Of a DNA stretch of 64,000 bases, positions 46,072 through 55,220 are shown one piece after another. The notes below the pieces were generated by a model. It ran no database searches, was not told the DNA's origin, and saw only the letters and a list, made by a program, of their open reading frames with translations. The stretch spans positions 1-64,000 of the forward strand of contig PLME01000008.1 in the NCBI GenBank assembly GCA_003142375.1, read 5' to 3'. Source of the DNA: Dehalococcoidia bacterium (GTDB lineage Bacteria > Chloroflexota > Dehalococcoidia > GIF9 > UBA5629). Position 1 is the stretch's first letter. Every line of letters starts with the position of its first letter. A program made the translations under genes and the position numbers.

Positions 46072-47118
46072 TTAAAAACAGGTCAGAGTGAAACCGGCCT
46101 GGTTGGAAAGCATATCGTTGGGAGCCAGGATGTGCAGGCGTTCCCAGCCGGAATATGAAGCTCCCAGCTGCCAGGTCTCGCTAACTGTCTGCGCACTGGA
46201 TGCGCCGAAGAATATGTTTTGCGTTGGGCCCACCACCCCATCGCTCTTTTCCCACCTGTAGGTAACAGTCATGGGCCCTCCATTCACCGTAATTAGACCG
46301 GAGAAGGCAATGGTCTTGGGACAGACGCCTGTCACTACCGGCGTAACACTGGCAGTTGCTCCCGTTACCGCAAATCCGCAGTTAAGAGTGAAGTTGGCCT
46401 GGTTGGATAGGATATCGTTCGGGTTGAAAACATGTAGCTGCTCCCATCCCGTGTATGTTGCTCCCAGTTGCCAGGTTTCGGTTACCGTTTGCGAACCTGC
46501 CGCAGCGAAGGTGACGCTGTGGTGAAGACCGGGCGAGCCATCGCTCCTTTCCCAGCCGTAGGTAGCCGTTCCAGGTCCGTTGGCGGTAATAATTGCAGTG
46601 AATGTCAGGGTTTTGGGGCAGGGGCCTGAATAGGATGGCGCATCCACAGTTGCCAGGACATTGGTAACACCAAAGTTGGCCGAATTGGGAGGGGGAAGAG
46701 TGGGATTGGGATACGGAGTAGGGTAAGGATTTACTGTCGTAGGAACCGATGTGCTGTTGACTGTAATGGTGGCCGTCGCCGTACTGGTCCCATAGGCGTT
46801 AACTGCATTGAGGGTATAGGTAGTTGTGGCGGCCGGTGATATCACAACAGTACCTGCTATGGGCACAATTCCCACGTTCTGGTCGATGCTTACTGAGGTT
46901 GCATTGGCAACCGTCCATAGCAGGTTCGACGAACTGCCTGCATTAATTGTAGCCGGGACGCTGGTAAAAGCAGCAATGGTGGGGGGTGTATTCGCTTGTT
47001 GAGCCGGCTGCTGCACGGGAGTTTGGGCCGGCGTTTGAACAGAGGCGGGGGCCTGGTAGTAAATGCATCCGGCGGCGGCTATCAGCAATAAGCATAGCAA
47101 AAGTGTCAATCTTCTCAT
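46072..47118 (-). CDS. Lipoprotein with Ig-like and duplicated WQLG domains
   Basis: A 348-residue protein with a lipobox AAAGC (about Cys18), a Gln/Pro linker, an Ig-like repeat and a Pro-rich hinge (NPYPTPYPNPTLPP). Two copies of a roughly 95-residue domain follow (GPCPKTLTFTAIITANGPGT and GVCPKTIAFSGLITVNGGPM), each with WQLGA-Y and QA(N/G)FTL ends and a Cys near each end. It is surface exposed. The start ATG at 47118 has GGAGAGG seven bases upstream. Function unknown; adhesion is possible. Confidence 0.75.
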   Translation of the reverse strand: MRRLTLLLCLLLIAAAGCIYYQAPASVQTPAQTPVQQPAQQANTPPTIAAFTSVPATINAGSSSNLLWTVANATSVSIDQNVGIVPIAGTVVISPAATTTYTLNAVNAYGTSTATATITVNSTSVPTTVNPYPTPYPNPTLPPPNSANFGVTNVLATVDAPSYSGPCPKTLTFTAIITANGPGTATYGWERSDGSPGLHHSVTFAAAGSQTVTETWQLGATYTGWEQLHVFNPNDILSNQANFTLNCGFAVTGATASVTPVVTGVCPKTIAFSGLITVNGGPMTVTYRWEKSDGVVGPTQNIFFGASSAQTVSETWQLGASYSGWERLHILAPNDMLSNQAGFTLTCF

Positions 47119-47340
47119 CTTTGATCCTCTCCTTTTTCGCATATTCCGATTGTAATATTAATAAATAAATTGTTAAGAAGTCATAAACTAAGGGTTGGAA
47201 ATGTTACAGATATATAACATGAGATGCAATTAATGGGACGTAGCACATACTCCGGAGAATGTGGTCAATCAACCGCCTGGATATACAATTGAAGCTATTA
47301 ATCGGGTAAAAAAACGAGAGTTATCGGGCCTTTAAAAAGC

Positions 47341-47369
47341 TTGACATTGTACTAGTTGCAGAATATTAT
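47341..47369 (+). promoter_or_regulatory. Promoter for the 47405 gene
   Basis: TTGACA (47341-47346), 17 bases, TATTAT (47364-47369). The start of transcription is predicted near 47376, leaving a leader of about 29 bases before the ATG at 47405. The remaining gap 47143-47340 holds no recognised feature. Confidence 0.75.
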
Positions 47370-47404
47370 AAGGTCACAAAAATTGTGAACGGGGGGTCGT
47401 AATT

Positions 47405-47728
47405 ATGGCTAACGAACAATATACTTCGCGGCCTTACGAAGATCAGGAGTTGCTTTCTTTTGACCGCCTCAGAAGGGCGGTTATGAACAGGATAATAGAA
47501 CGGGCGGAAGCCCTGATGGATGTGGAATTTCCCCTCGGCCCTGAGCGGCAGGACCAGGTGGTGGCCGAAGAGTGGGAGTGTGCTAAGGTTGCCGTGCGCA
47601 GTTCCCCGACGGCCAGGGAAGCCTACCGCAAATACCTGGAACAGACCATGGGCGGGAAGCTTGAAGAGCATATGAAGCGGGACAAGGAAGATTTAAGCGC
47701 TATGGGAGTGCAAGAAAAGAGCCTGTGA
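47405..47728 (+). CDS. Small soluble hypothetical protein
   Basis: A 107-residue, charged, probably helical protein with no recognised family (LLSFDRLRRAVMNRIIERAEALMDVE; AREAYRKYLEQTMGGKLEEHMKRDK). It has a clear own promoter (47341-47369), a GGGGGG ribosome binding site and a terminator right after it (47749-47781), so it is a monocistronic, possibly highly expressed gene. Function unknown. Confidence 0.65.
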   Translation: MANEQYTSRPYEDQELLSFDRLRRAVMNRIIERAEALMDVEFPLGPERQDQVVAEEWECAKVAVRSSPTAREAYRKYLEQTMGGKLEEHMKRDKEDLSAMGVQEKSL

Positions 47729-47748
47729 GGATGATCTGAATGACCTGA

Positions 47749-47781
47749 ATAAGAGGAGAAGTCCTTGATTTCTCCTCTTAT
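47749..47781 (+). terminator. Intrinsic terminator
   Basis: AATAAGAGGAGAA pairs with TTCTCCTCTTATT across an eight-base loop and is followed by TTTCTTTAT. It ends the 47405-47728 transcript, 20 bases after its stop. Confidence 0.8.
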
Positions 47782-47822
47782 TTTCTTTATAGTAACATCT
47801 ATATTAGAGCGGAAGTTTGGAG

Positions 47823-48053
47823 ATGGATAAGAAGTACGAGGACGCCGAGAAACAGCTGGACAAACTGGCCCAGATGGAAAAACGGCTGGAAATGATGTAT
47901 AAAAGGATCGACCAGCTTGATACGATGGTGTCTACGCTGATCGAGCGGGTGATGCGTAAGCCTATTATGACCATAGAGGTGACGTGCCCCAAATGCGGCA
48001 CTGATGTACATGTTTCTCTGACCGGCAATTCCAAGTTGTCTACCAAAGGATGA
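47823..48053 (+). CDS. Coiled-coil protein with CxxC zinc knuckle
   Basis: A 76-residue protein: residues 1-45 form a heptad-repeat coiled coil (EKQLDKLAQMEKRLEMMYKR), and the C-terminal part has one CPKCGTDVHV knuckle that would bind metal as a dimer. GGAAG lies seven bases before the ATG at 47823. No family is firmly recognised. It is upstream of tRNA-Val. Confidence 0.55.
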   Translation: MDKKYEDAEKQLDKLAQMEKRLEMMYKRIDQLDTMVSTLIERVMRKPIMTIEVTCPKCGTDVHVSLTGNSKLSTKG

Positions 48054-48135
48054 CCTTTCCCCGGCCTCAAATTTTGTCTAAATCATAGTTCTTGACTATA
48101 TCCATTGCCGTTGATAAAATTCCAAGTTGTTTCAG

Positions 48136-48211
48136 GGGCGGTTAGCTCAGTGGTTAGAGCGCTGCGTTGACATCGCAGAGGTCACAAGTTCAAGTCTTGT
48201 ACTGCCCACCA
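48136..48211 (+). tRNA. tRNA-Val (GAC)
   Basis: The acceptor GGGCGGT pairs with ACTGCCC with one G-T pair. The anticodon loop TTGACAT gives GAC. Discriminator A and CCA are encoded at 48209-48211. Confidence 0.95.
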
Positions 48212-48390
48212 TCCATGCCTTTCTAAGTACATTCGCGAATTGATGTTTACACAACTGTTTTCCGAATGTTGTGGTGGATACGGTGCCTATCGTACACGGT
48301 TTGACCCTATAAGATAAGAAATAAAGAAATCACAAAAATTTCCGTTAAGTTGTTGAAAATTCATAAACTTTTGCGGTGACTAAATACAAA

Positions 48391-48425
48391 AATAAAAGGC
48401 CCATCGTCACGATGGGCCTTTTATC
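48391..48425 (-). terminator. Strong terminator after the IPT-repeat gene
   Basis: AAAAGGCCCATCG and CGATGGGCCTTTT flank a TCA loop, with an A/T-rich surround on both sides so it could act in either direction. It stands 28 bases after the stop of the minus-strand 48453-50219 gene. The interval 48212-48390 holds nothing else recognised. Confidence 0.85.
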
Positions 48426-48452
48426 ATAACGATCTACGATGTTACACGAGTG

Positions 48453-50219
48453 CTATTCCCAATCTCGCCTGACCTTCTTCTTATGCGGCTTCCTTTTTAA
48501 TACTGCTACGAGTATCAGGAGAGCTAAGATACCCACGCCAATAAGAATAAGCGTTGTTGTGGTTACGAATCCCACCTTAACCAGGGAAGTGGTAGTCCAG
48601 TTGCTGGTATTGCCGGCGCCATCCGCGGCACGAACGTGCCAGTAGTATTCACCGTTGGGAAGCGCCTCGGCCTCACTCAGCGTATATTTGGCCTCGGTCA
48701 ATTTGGTTTGTGAGATCAGAGTCTTAGCGAAATTGGACTGGTCGCTGATCTCAATATCATAAGTAACACCATTGCGGCTTGAAACGTCAGTCCACTTAAA
48801 CGTAACCTTGGTATTCCCCATGAAGCCCACCGTAGCGCCATCTCTGGGCGACGATATTTGCGGAACTTCAGGAGGCGTAGTATCCACCGTGAATATAGTA
48901 GATGCGGTGACATTTTTCAGGTCAGTCGCCGTGATCGTCATCGGTCCGCTCTTGCCGCCGGGTACCTTGAAGATAGTCTGGAAACTTCCACTATCGTTAG
49001 TTGTCCCGCTCGCGGCCGGAGCATCGCCGAATGACACGCTGAAATCCTTACTGCCGCTGAATCCCGAGCCGGTAACCCGGAGCTCATCTTTGACAAACCC
49101 GGTCTTCGGCACAACCGTTATCTGCGGAAGCGTGGTGATGGTGGCAGGAGTAACATCCGCCGAAGAAGTCATTCTGCCATCTGCCTTCAGGGTATGGGGG
49201 CCGTTGACCGACTCCGGCAATTTAAAGGGGGAAGACCAGTAACCGGTGTCATCTGCCACAAGGTTCCTCAGTATTTGCTTACCGTCGAATAGAACCTCTA
49301 CGGTGGTCTCGTTATTGGCAAACCCGCTGCCGCTAATTGTGATGTCATCTTCCGCATACCCGGAGCCCGGGCTGACCGATACTGCCGGGGAAACAGTAAA
49401 AATGAGGTTAGGAACATCCTTGGCTGTTGTATTATCACCGATTATATTCACTATGTGGCTGCCCTTATTGGAGCTGGGCACAGCAAATGAGGTGCTCCAG
49501 GAGCCATCAATTTGTGCTGTGAGCCCCGTACGTACGTCCTTGGAAGAAAACTGTATTTTGATTCCTTCAGCAGTGGCGAAGCCGGTGCCGGTGACCGTTA
49601 CCAGAGTGCCGACACCGCCCGAAATAGGATCTATTGTTACGACGGGACTGACGGTAAACGGCTTGTCGGTCACATCAGAGGCCTTGGTTACATCGCCGGA
49701 GGCGTCTATGTTGTGAACGCCTTTGGTTAACGCCGGAGCAGTCAGGCTGGTATTCCATGCGCCGTTGGCATCGGCTGAAATGCCGGAGCTTGCGATAGTA
49801 CCGTCAATGGTGACCGCAACGTTTTTCTCGCTGACACCAAAACCATGCCCGGCAACTGTAATGGCTGTACCCGCAGCACCGGAATTAGGGGTGATGGCGA
49901 TATAAGGCATGACAGTAAACGTTCCACTGTATACCTGTGTGCCGGTCGGCACCTCTATTTTTACAGTGTGTTCGCCGCCATACGACTCCGGGACGGCAAA
50001 CGAGGCAGAACCATTGGTATCAGCGGTACCCTGCTGAATAGATACATCATCCCACTTGATATTATAAGAAACGCCACTGGTTAACCCGGTGGCCGTCACT
50101 TCCAGCCCAACAACGCCCTGAGTAGGACTGATTCCCAGGCTTGCCTGAACGCTGCCGACTGGGATAAGGGTGAGGACAATGGTTAAAAGTGCGACCATAA
50201 CCAGCACCTTTTTTCTCAT
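48453..50219 (-). CDS. Large surface protein with IPT/TIG-like repeats, FN3 domain and C-terminal anchor
   Basis: A 588-residue exported protein. The signal peptide ends near VQASLG. It then has five or six beta-sandwich repeats of about 80-85 residues, each starting with an I-P-x-G-x-x-G (PNSGAAGTAITVAG; PISGGVGTLVTVTG; PGSGYAEDDITISG; PKTGFVKDELRVTG). A fibronectin-III-like domain follows (IEISDQSN ... WHVRAADGAGNTS), then a membrane helix and basic tail. The ATG at 50219 has GGAGG seven bases upstream. Likely an adhesin or cell-surface structural protein. Confidence 0.85.
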   Translation of the reverse strand: MRKKVLVMVALLTIVLTLIPVGSVQASLGISPTQGVVGLEVTATGLTSGVSYNIKWDDVSIQQGTADTNGSASFAVPESYGGEHTVKIEVPTGTQVYSGTFTVMPYIAITPNSGAAGTAITVAGHGFGVSEKNVAVTIDGTIASSGISADANGAWNTSLTAPALTKGVHNIDASGDVTKASDVTDKPFTVSPVVTIDPISGGVGTLVTVTGTGFATAEGIKIQFSSKDVRTGLTAQIDGSWSTSFAVPSSNKGSHIVNIIGDNTTAKDVPNLIFTVSPAVSVSPGSGYAEDDITISGSGFANNETTVEVLFDGKQILRNLVADDTGYWSSPFKLPESVNGPHTLKADGRMTSSADVTPATITTLPQITVVPKTGFVKDELRVTGSGFSGSKDFSVSFGDAPAASGTTNDSGSFQTIFKVPGGKSGPMTITATDLKNVTASTIFTVDTTPPEVPQISSPRDGATVGFMGNTKVTFKWTDVSSRNGVTYDIEISDQSNFAKTLISQTKLTEAKYTLSEAEALPNGEYYWHVRAADGAGNTSNWTTTSLVKVGFVTTTTLILIGVGILALLILVAVLKRKPHKKKVRRDWE

Positions 50220-50350
50220 ATCCATACCTCCTTATATAAATAATATCTAAAATGTTGGGTAATTAATAGGGGGTATGTGCACTACCATTGCGTAGAATCG
50301 TACCTCCCGCTTCCTGCAGCTTCCGAATTGATCGTTACTGAAGAAATTAT

Positions 50351-51952
50351 TCAAGGATTCCTAAAGCGCTGACCCAGCGAGGAGAGGAAATTATGTGCCT
50401 GGATTTGACGGTTTTTTTCCTCTTCGGTCCATTTCAGCAAATTTTGCATTTCCTTTGCGACAACTGCTACCGCGTCCCTTCCCTGGTCCTTCCTGAGTCC
50501 GACAATGCTGCGCCTGACCATAAAGTCATTGACTGTCATACAGCTCTCCATTTGGACCGCATGCCGGATTTGAGCAATGATATCGGGGCCGCCTGCGCTG
50601 ATCTGCTGCGCTCCGGACGTGTCCTGTTTGGCAATAGCGATCACCTCACGGCAACGGGACCCGTACAGCTCAGATAGATGGCTTACGACTGGATACGGCA
50701 GTCCGCTTTCGCCAACCAAGCTCTTTACATCTTCATCCGTAAGCTCCGGCGCTCCCGGCAAAGCCTTCTCACCCGTTATACACTTTGCTTTATTACCCAT
50801 TTTCTTGCAGACAAGGTCCGTTGCATCCCTTGCCACGGCCCTGTAGGCAGTAATTTTGCCGCCCAGGATAGTTACCAGCCCATCCAGTTTATCGGTTTTA
50901 CTGTGGTCAATCAGCTCATGGCTTCGTGATGTATTCGAAGCTGACTTTCCGGGTTTGAGCGCCAGGGACCTCAGGCCGGCATAGGCATAGAAAATATCCT
51001 CGGTTTTGACATCAGGGTAAGCAAAATGCAGGCCGTCCAGGATGTATTTGACGTCTGCCGCAGTTGCAAAGACGGCATCAAGGTTATCTTTATAGTCTGT
51101 ATCTGTCGTGCCCACCAGGGAGTATTCCCGCCAGGGTATAACGAAGAAGAGGCGTCCGTCGACCGGTGAAAAAAGTACCAGGGCATCATGGGAAATTTTG
51201 GGAATCATAATGTGAACGCCCTTGGTCCTGCGCAAATAGGCCGGTTTGTTAGTAAATATCATGTCCTTGACCACGTCCACCCAATGACCGGCCGCGTTGA
51301 CGATCAATTTGCCCCTGGCCTGTAATGTCTTGCCGGATATTTCATCTTTTATTTCAACACCGGTGATCCGGTTATCTTCACGTATCAGCTTGGTGATACG
51401 GGCATGATTGACCACTGTTGCACCGCCTTCATAGGCGGAAAGCGCGGTCTCGAAGTTGAGCCTTTCAGTCAGGGGTATAGCGCAATCCGAATACATGTAA
51501 GACCCCTGCAGGTTGTCTATTTTCAAACCCGGTTCAAGCTCGAGGGTTTTCTTTTTGGAGAAATATTTATGATTAGGAAGGGTTTTATCGAAGGAAATGA
51601 CGTCATACAGTGTCACTCCCAGGGCCATTTTGATATTCAGGAATGTGTTGTGTACAGGGATAAGAAACGACAGGTGGTGCACCAGGTGGGGAGCGATGCG
51701 CAGCATAACTTCTCTCTCACTGAGGTCTTGCCTGACTAGGGCGAATTCAAGCTGGGCGAGGTAGCGCAATCCTCCGTGGATGAGCCTGGTTGAACGGGAC
51801 GTCGTTCCGGAACCGAAGTCATCTTTCTCGATTAACAGCGTGTCCAGCCCGCGTAGAGTAGTGTCGCGGGCGACTCCCGCCCCCACAATTCCGCCGCCGA
51901 TGACGATTACATCGTAGGTTTTATTGGGTATCGATTTGAAATCTCTTTTCAT
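50351..51952 (-). CDS. glpD: FAD-dependent glycerol-3-phosphate dehydrogenase
   Basis: Oxidises glycerol-3-phosphate to dihydroxyacetone phosphate. At 533 residues it has the FAD motif VIVIGGGIVGAGVARD at the N-terminus, SRSTRLIHGGLRYL, and GTTDTDYKD downstream. The C-terminal helical domain contains VRRSIVGLRKDQGRDA. The ATG at 51952 is preferred to a GTG at 51961. It begins 15 bases after the glpK stop; together they channel glycerol into glycolysis or lipid synthesis. Confidence 0.95.
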   Translation of the reverse strand: MKRDFKSIPNKTYDVIVIGGGIVGAGVARDTTLRGLDTLLIEKDDFGSGTTSRSTRLIHGGLRYLAQLEFALVRQDLSEREVMLRIAPHLVHHLSFLIPVHNTFLNIKMALGVTLYDVISFDKTLPNHKYFSKKKTLELEPGLKIDNLQGSYMYSDCAIPLTERLNFETALSAYEGGATVVNHARITKLIREDNRITGVEIKDEISGKTLQARGKLIVNAAGHWVDVVKDMIFTNKPAYLRRTKGVHIMIPKISHDALVLFSPVDGRLFFVIPWREYSLVGTTDTDYKDNLDAVFATAADVKYILDGLHFAYPDVKTEDIFYAYAGLRSLALKPGKSASNTSRSHELIDHSKTDKLDGLVTILGGKITAYRAVARDATDLVCKKMGNKAKCITGEKALPGAPELTDEDVKSLVGESGLPYPVVSHLSELYGSRCREVIAIAKQDTSGAQQISAGGPDIIAQIRHAVQMESCMTVNDFMVRRSIVGLRKDQGRDAVAVVAKEMQNLLKWTEEEKNRQIQAHNFLSSLGQRFRNP

Positions 51953-51967
51953 TTTTTCCACCTCAAG

Positions 51968-53470
51968 CTATTTTTTAATCCACCCATGAGCCCTTTCAAC
52001 CGCCCGCAGCCAATTAGAATATAATTGATCACGCTGGTCTGCGGACATCTTGGGTTCGAATGTAGCTGAGGAGCGCCATTTTTTAGCAATTTCGTCGGTA
52101 TTTTTCCATTGGCCGGTAGCCAGGCCGGCCAGATAAGCTACACCGAGTGCGGTGGTCTCGGCCACGGCAGCAACCTGGATAGGCATATTGGTGATGTCAG
52201 CCTGGAATTGCATGAGCAGTGAATTGGCGGTGCCGCCGCCGTCCACCCTAAGAATTGGAATCTTTATGCCGGCTTCCAATTTCATGGTGTCGACTACGTC
52301 CCGGACCTGGTACGCTTCTGCTTCCAGTGTAGCCCTGGCGATGTGGCCGTTGGTGGTGCCCCTGGTTATGCCTATGATAGTGCCCCTGGCATACATATCC
52401 CAGTAAGGGGCGCCAAGGCCAGCCAGTGCAGGAACGAAATATACTCCCCCGTTGTCCGGTTCCGACTCGGCCAGCGCCTCGCTTTGCGCCGCGGTTTTGA
52501 TAATTTTCAGGCCGTCGCGCAGCCATTGGATGGCTGCTCCGGTGATAAAAACACTGCCTTCCAGTGCGTAGATGATTTTACCTTCCAAACCCCAGGCCAG
52601 GCTGGTAAGCAGCCCTTTTTTGGAAAATGTCGGTTTCTCTCCGCTGTTAAGCAATATAAAAGAACCGGTGCCGTAGGTGTTTTTAGCCATGCCGGGCGTA
52701 TAGCACGCCTGACCGAAAAGAGCAGCCTGCTGATCGCCCGCAATGGCGCATAAGTTAATCTCCTCTTTACCCAAAATACCGGGTGCCGTTATACCATAGG
52801 CTAAGCTGGAGGGTATAACTTTGGGCAGCATATTAGCGGGAATATTGAGGGCGGCCATAATATCCTTATCCCATTTGAGAGTGTTGATATTGTAAAGCAT
52901 GGTACGTGAGGCGTTGCTGTAATCCGTTACATGAGCTTTACCGCCGCTTAATTTCCAGGCAAGCCAGGTGTCTATAGTGCCGAAAAGCAGGTCACCTTGC
53001 TCGGCGCGTTTTTGTCCTTCCTTAATATGGTCCAATATCCAGCGTATTTTGGTAGCGGAAAAGTATGCATCGGGTATTAAACCTGTTTTCTGATAAATTA
53101 CATCAGCCAGGCCCTTGTTCTTGAGGTCCTCCACGAGAGATGCAGTGCGCCGGCACTGCCATACTATGGCATTGCTGACAGGTTCACCGGTCTTCTTGTC
53201 CCAGACTACTGTAGTTTCCCGCTGGTTGGTAATTCCGATGCCGGATATGGCGGTCGGCGATATGCCTGCTTTTTTTATCGCGGCATGAGCAACATCCACG
53301 GCAGTCTGAAATATTTCACTTGGATTGTGTTCCACCCAGCCTGGCTGGGGGTAGATCTGTTTTATCTCCCTATCCGCATCCGCAACCGGTTTTCCTTCCC
53401 CATCAAACAATATAGCTGCCGTTCCTGTCGTTCCCTGATCGATGGAAAGAATATATTTGTTATCAGGCAT
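51968..53470 (-). CDS. glpK: Glycerol kinase
   Basis: Phosphorylates glycerol with ATP. At 500 residues it is complete, with YILSIDQGTTGT at the N-terminus, GITNQRETTVVWD, the glycerol-binding SNASRTMLYN region, and the FGGY-family signature GGGTANSLLMQFQADI. It is the first gene of a glpK-glpD pair, about 16 bases apart. The upstream gap to 53641 holds diverging promoters, one on the plus strand at 53577-53605. Confidence 0.97.
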   Translation of the reverse strand: MPDNKYILSIDQGTTGTAAILFDGEGKPVADADREIKQIYPQPGWVEHNPSEIFQTAVDVAHAAIKKAGISPTAISGIGITNQRETTVVWDKKTGEPVSNAIVWQCRRTASLVEDLKNKGLADVIYQKTGLIPDAYFSATKIRWILDHIKEGQKRAEQGDLLFGTIDTWLAWKLSGGKAHVTDYSNASRTMLYNINTLKWDKDIMAALNIPANMLPKVIPSSLAYGITAPGILGKEEINLCAIAGDQQAALFGQACYTPGMAKNTYGTGSFILLNSGEKPTFSKKGLLTSLAWGLEGKIIYALEGSVFITGAAIQWLRDGLKIIKTAAQSEALAESEPDNGGVYFVPALAGLGAPYWDMYARGTIIGITRGTTNGHIARATLEAEAYQVRDVVDTMKLEAGIKIPILRVDGGGTANSLLMQFQADITNMPIQVAAVAETTALGVAYLAGLATGQWKNTDEIAKKWRSSATFEPKMSADQRDQLYSNWLRAVERAHGWIKK

Positions 53471-53576
53471 GCTCCACCTCGCTCCGATTGTGAATTCGGA
53501 CTATTTTAGCATTAATAAAATCACGTTACTACTATGCGACATGCTCAAATGCGAAGGCGTCGAGGGGCCACACCGT

Positions 53577-53605
53577 TTGATTTAAGCCCTTTCTGATTGT
53601 ATCAT
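53577..53605 (+). promoter_or_regulatory. Promoter for the thiN-nadA-isc cluster
   Basis: TTGATT (53577-53582), 17 bases, TATCAT (53600-53605). Transcription is predicted to start near 53612, 29 bases before the thiN ATG. No TPP riboswitch was found in the interval. Confidence 0.65.
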
Positions 53606-53640
53606 AAGTTCATACAAAAACAGGTTGGACAAAGCGAAAA

Positions 53641-54240
53641 ATGCAGATTAAGAAAAGCAGTAAAGAGACAGTTATGGGCAACCTGCTGCTGGCTGTCAAC
53701 CGCCTGCAGAAATGTAAAGAATTTTCTCTGCTGATGCCGGAGGTCCGGGTCAATGTGGTCTATGCTATGCGCGGAGCAAAAACCGGTGAAGATGTGGCTG
53801 CAGTCGATGGCAGGATAACAGTAGTAAATGGATATCCTCACGCATCGGGCCTGCCGAAATGGGGCGCCTCGGATCATATGGCCCGGCTTATACTTGAGGC
53901 ACGTAAATATAACCCATCGATCAATGCCGGCATCAATTTCAAATGTGATAAGGGAATCATCGGGCTGGTTAAGAGATATGCCCGTCAAAAGAAATTGCCT
54001 TACGGTTGGATTGACAGGACGAAGGAGCCCCCGGAAGCCTCCAGCATCGACGGCATGTCCATACCATGGAAGGTGAAATATCTGGTTAAGCAGTGCGGAC
54101 AGGTGCCCATACTGTTTTATGAAGGTGATGGCTGGGGTAAGGAGCCCTTGTTTTTTGCCCTTGGTGAAGATGCGGTCAGCGTGGTCAAGATGGCTGTGGA
54201 AATTTCCGGCCTGTATAAAAAAGAATACGCCGGCAAATAG
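53641..54240 (+). CDS. Stand-alone ThiN-type thiamine-phosphate synthase domain
   Basis: A 199-residue protein made of the ThiN domain alone. The pattern LAVNRLQKCKEFSLLMPEVRVNVVYAMRGAKTGEDVAAVDGRI, GASDHMARLILEARKYNPSINAGINF and the YGWIDRTKEPPE region match ThiN/archaeal ThiDN C-terminal domains. These make thiamine phosphate from the pyrimidine and thiazole parts. Usually ThiN is fused to ThiD or to a DNA-binding domain (ThiR); neither is present. Enzyme or ligand-sensing protein cannot be decided from sequence. nadA starts 15 bases downstream. Confidence 0.8.
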   Translation: MQIKKSSKETVMGNLLLAVNRLQKCKEFSLLMPEVRVNVVYAMRGAKTGEDVAAVDGRITVVNGYPHASGLPKWGASDHMARLILEARKYNPSINAGINFKCDKGIIGLVKRYARQKKLPYGWIDRTKEPPEASSIDGMSIPWKVKYLVKQCGQVPILFYEGDGWGKEPLFFALGEDAVSVVKMAVEISGLYKKEYAGK

Positions 54241-54255
54241 ACTTGGGGAAAATCC

Positions 54256-55173
54256 ATGGAACCTGACGATAAAAATAAAGAACTGGTCGATAAAATACTC
54301 GAGCATAAGCGAAGGCGCGGCGCCGTGATCCTGGCGCATAACTATCAGCGATCGGAAGTGCAGGATATCGGGGATTTTGTCGGTGATTCACTGGAATTGA
54401 GCAGGGAGGCAGCGAAAACAGATGCCAGGGTGATAGTATTTTGCGGAGTGCATTTTATGGCTGAGACAGCCTCTATTCTTTGTCCCGATAAAGTCGTATT
54501 GCTGCCGGACGAGGGCGCCGGCTGCCCGATGGCTGATATGATCACGGCCAAAGACCTTATTGAAAAAAAGAATGGATTGCCGGGTGTACATGTAGTCTGC
54601 TACGTCAACTCTTCTGCAGCCGTGAAAGCCGAGTCGGAGATATGCTGCACATCGGCCAACGCTGTCGAGGTGGTAAAAAGCATCGGCGAAGGGGAAATCC
54701 TGTTTGTGCCGGATCAATACCTGGGGCAGTATGTGGCAACCAAGGTTAACCGTCCTCTGATTGTCTGGCAGGGTTATTGCCCGACCCATGCTAAGATTCA
54801 ACCCGAGGACATATTGAACCAGAAGGAAAAATATCCCGGTGCGCTGGTGCTGGTGCATCCCGAATGCCGCCCGGACGTTATTGCGCTGGCAGACCGGGTG
54901 TTGAGCACTGGCGGCATGATGAAATTTGCTCGCCAGACCGATGCCAAGGTGATGATCATCGCCACGGAAAGCGGCCTGCTGCACCGGCTGGGCAAAGAGA
55001 ATCCGGGCAAAACCTTTGTTCCTGTTACGCGCAAGGCACTCTGCCCCAACATGAAGAGGATTACGCTTGAGAAAGTGTTATGGTCGTTAGAGGGTATGAA
55101 ATACGAGATCAAGGTGCCGGAAGATATCAGGGTGAGGGCTAAATTGGCCCTTGATAAAATGCTGGCTATATAA
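54256..55173 (+). CDS. nadA: Quinolinate synthase
   Basis: Makes quinolinate from iminoaspartate and dihydroxyacetone phosphate for NAD synthesis, using one [4Fe-4S] cluster. The 305-residue protein has [24 protein letters not shown], the three cluster Cys ([25 protein letters not shown]) and HPECRPDV. The downstream Fe-S assembly genes would serve it. The next gene starts 47 bases on. No nadB or nadC is in the window. Confidence 0.96.
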   Translation: MEPDDKNKELVDKILEHKRRRGAVILAHNYQRSEVQDIGDFVGDSLELSREAAKTDARVIVFCGVHFMAETASILCPDKVVLLPDEGAGCPMADMITAKDLIEKKNGLPGVHVVCYVNSSAAVKAESEICCTSANAVEVVKSIGEGEILFVPDQYLGQYVATKVNRPLIVWQGYCPTHAKIQPEDILNQKEKYPGALVLVHPECRPDVIALADRVLSTGGMMKFARQTDAKVMIIATESGLLHRLGKENPGKTFVPVTRKALCPNMKRITLEKVLWSLEGMKYEIKVPEDIRVRAKLALDKMLAI

Positions 55174-55220
55174 TTTGGTTACGTCCGGTTATTGCATTAA
55201 CATTTTTATAGTGGGGTAAG

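Noticed and set aside
53471-53640. TPP riboswitch before thiN
   Set aside because: No CTGAGA or other conserved TPP elements are present; only a plain promoter is seen.
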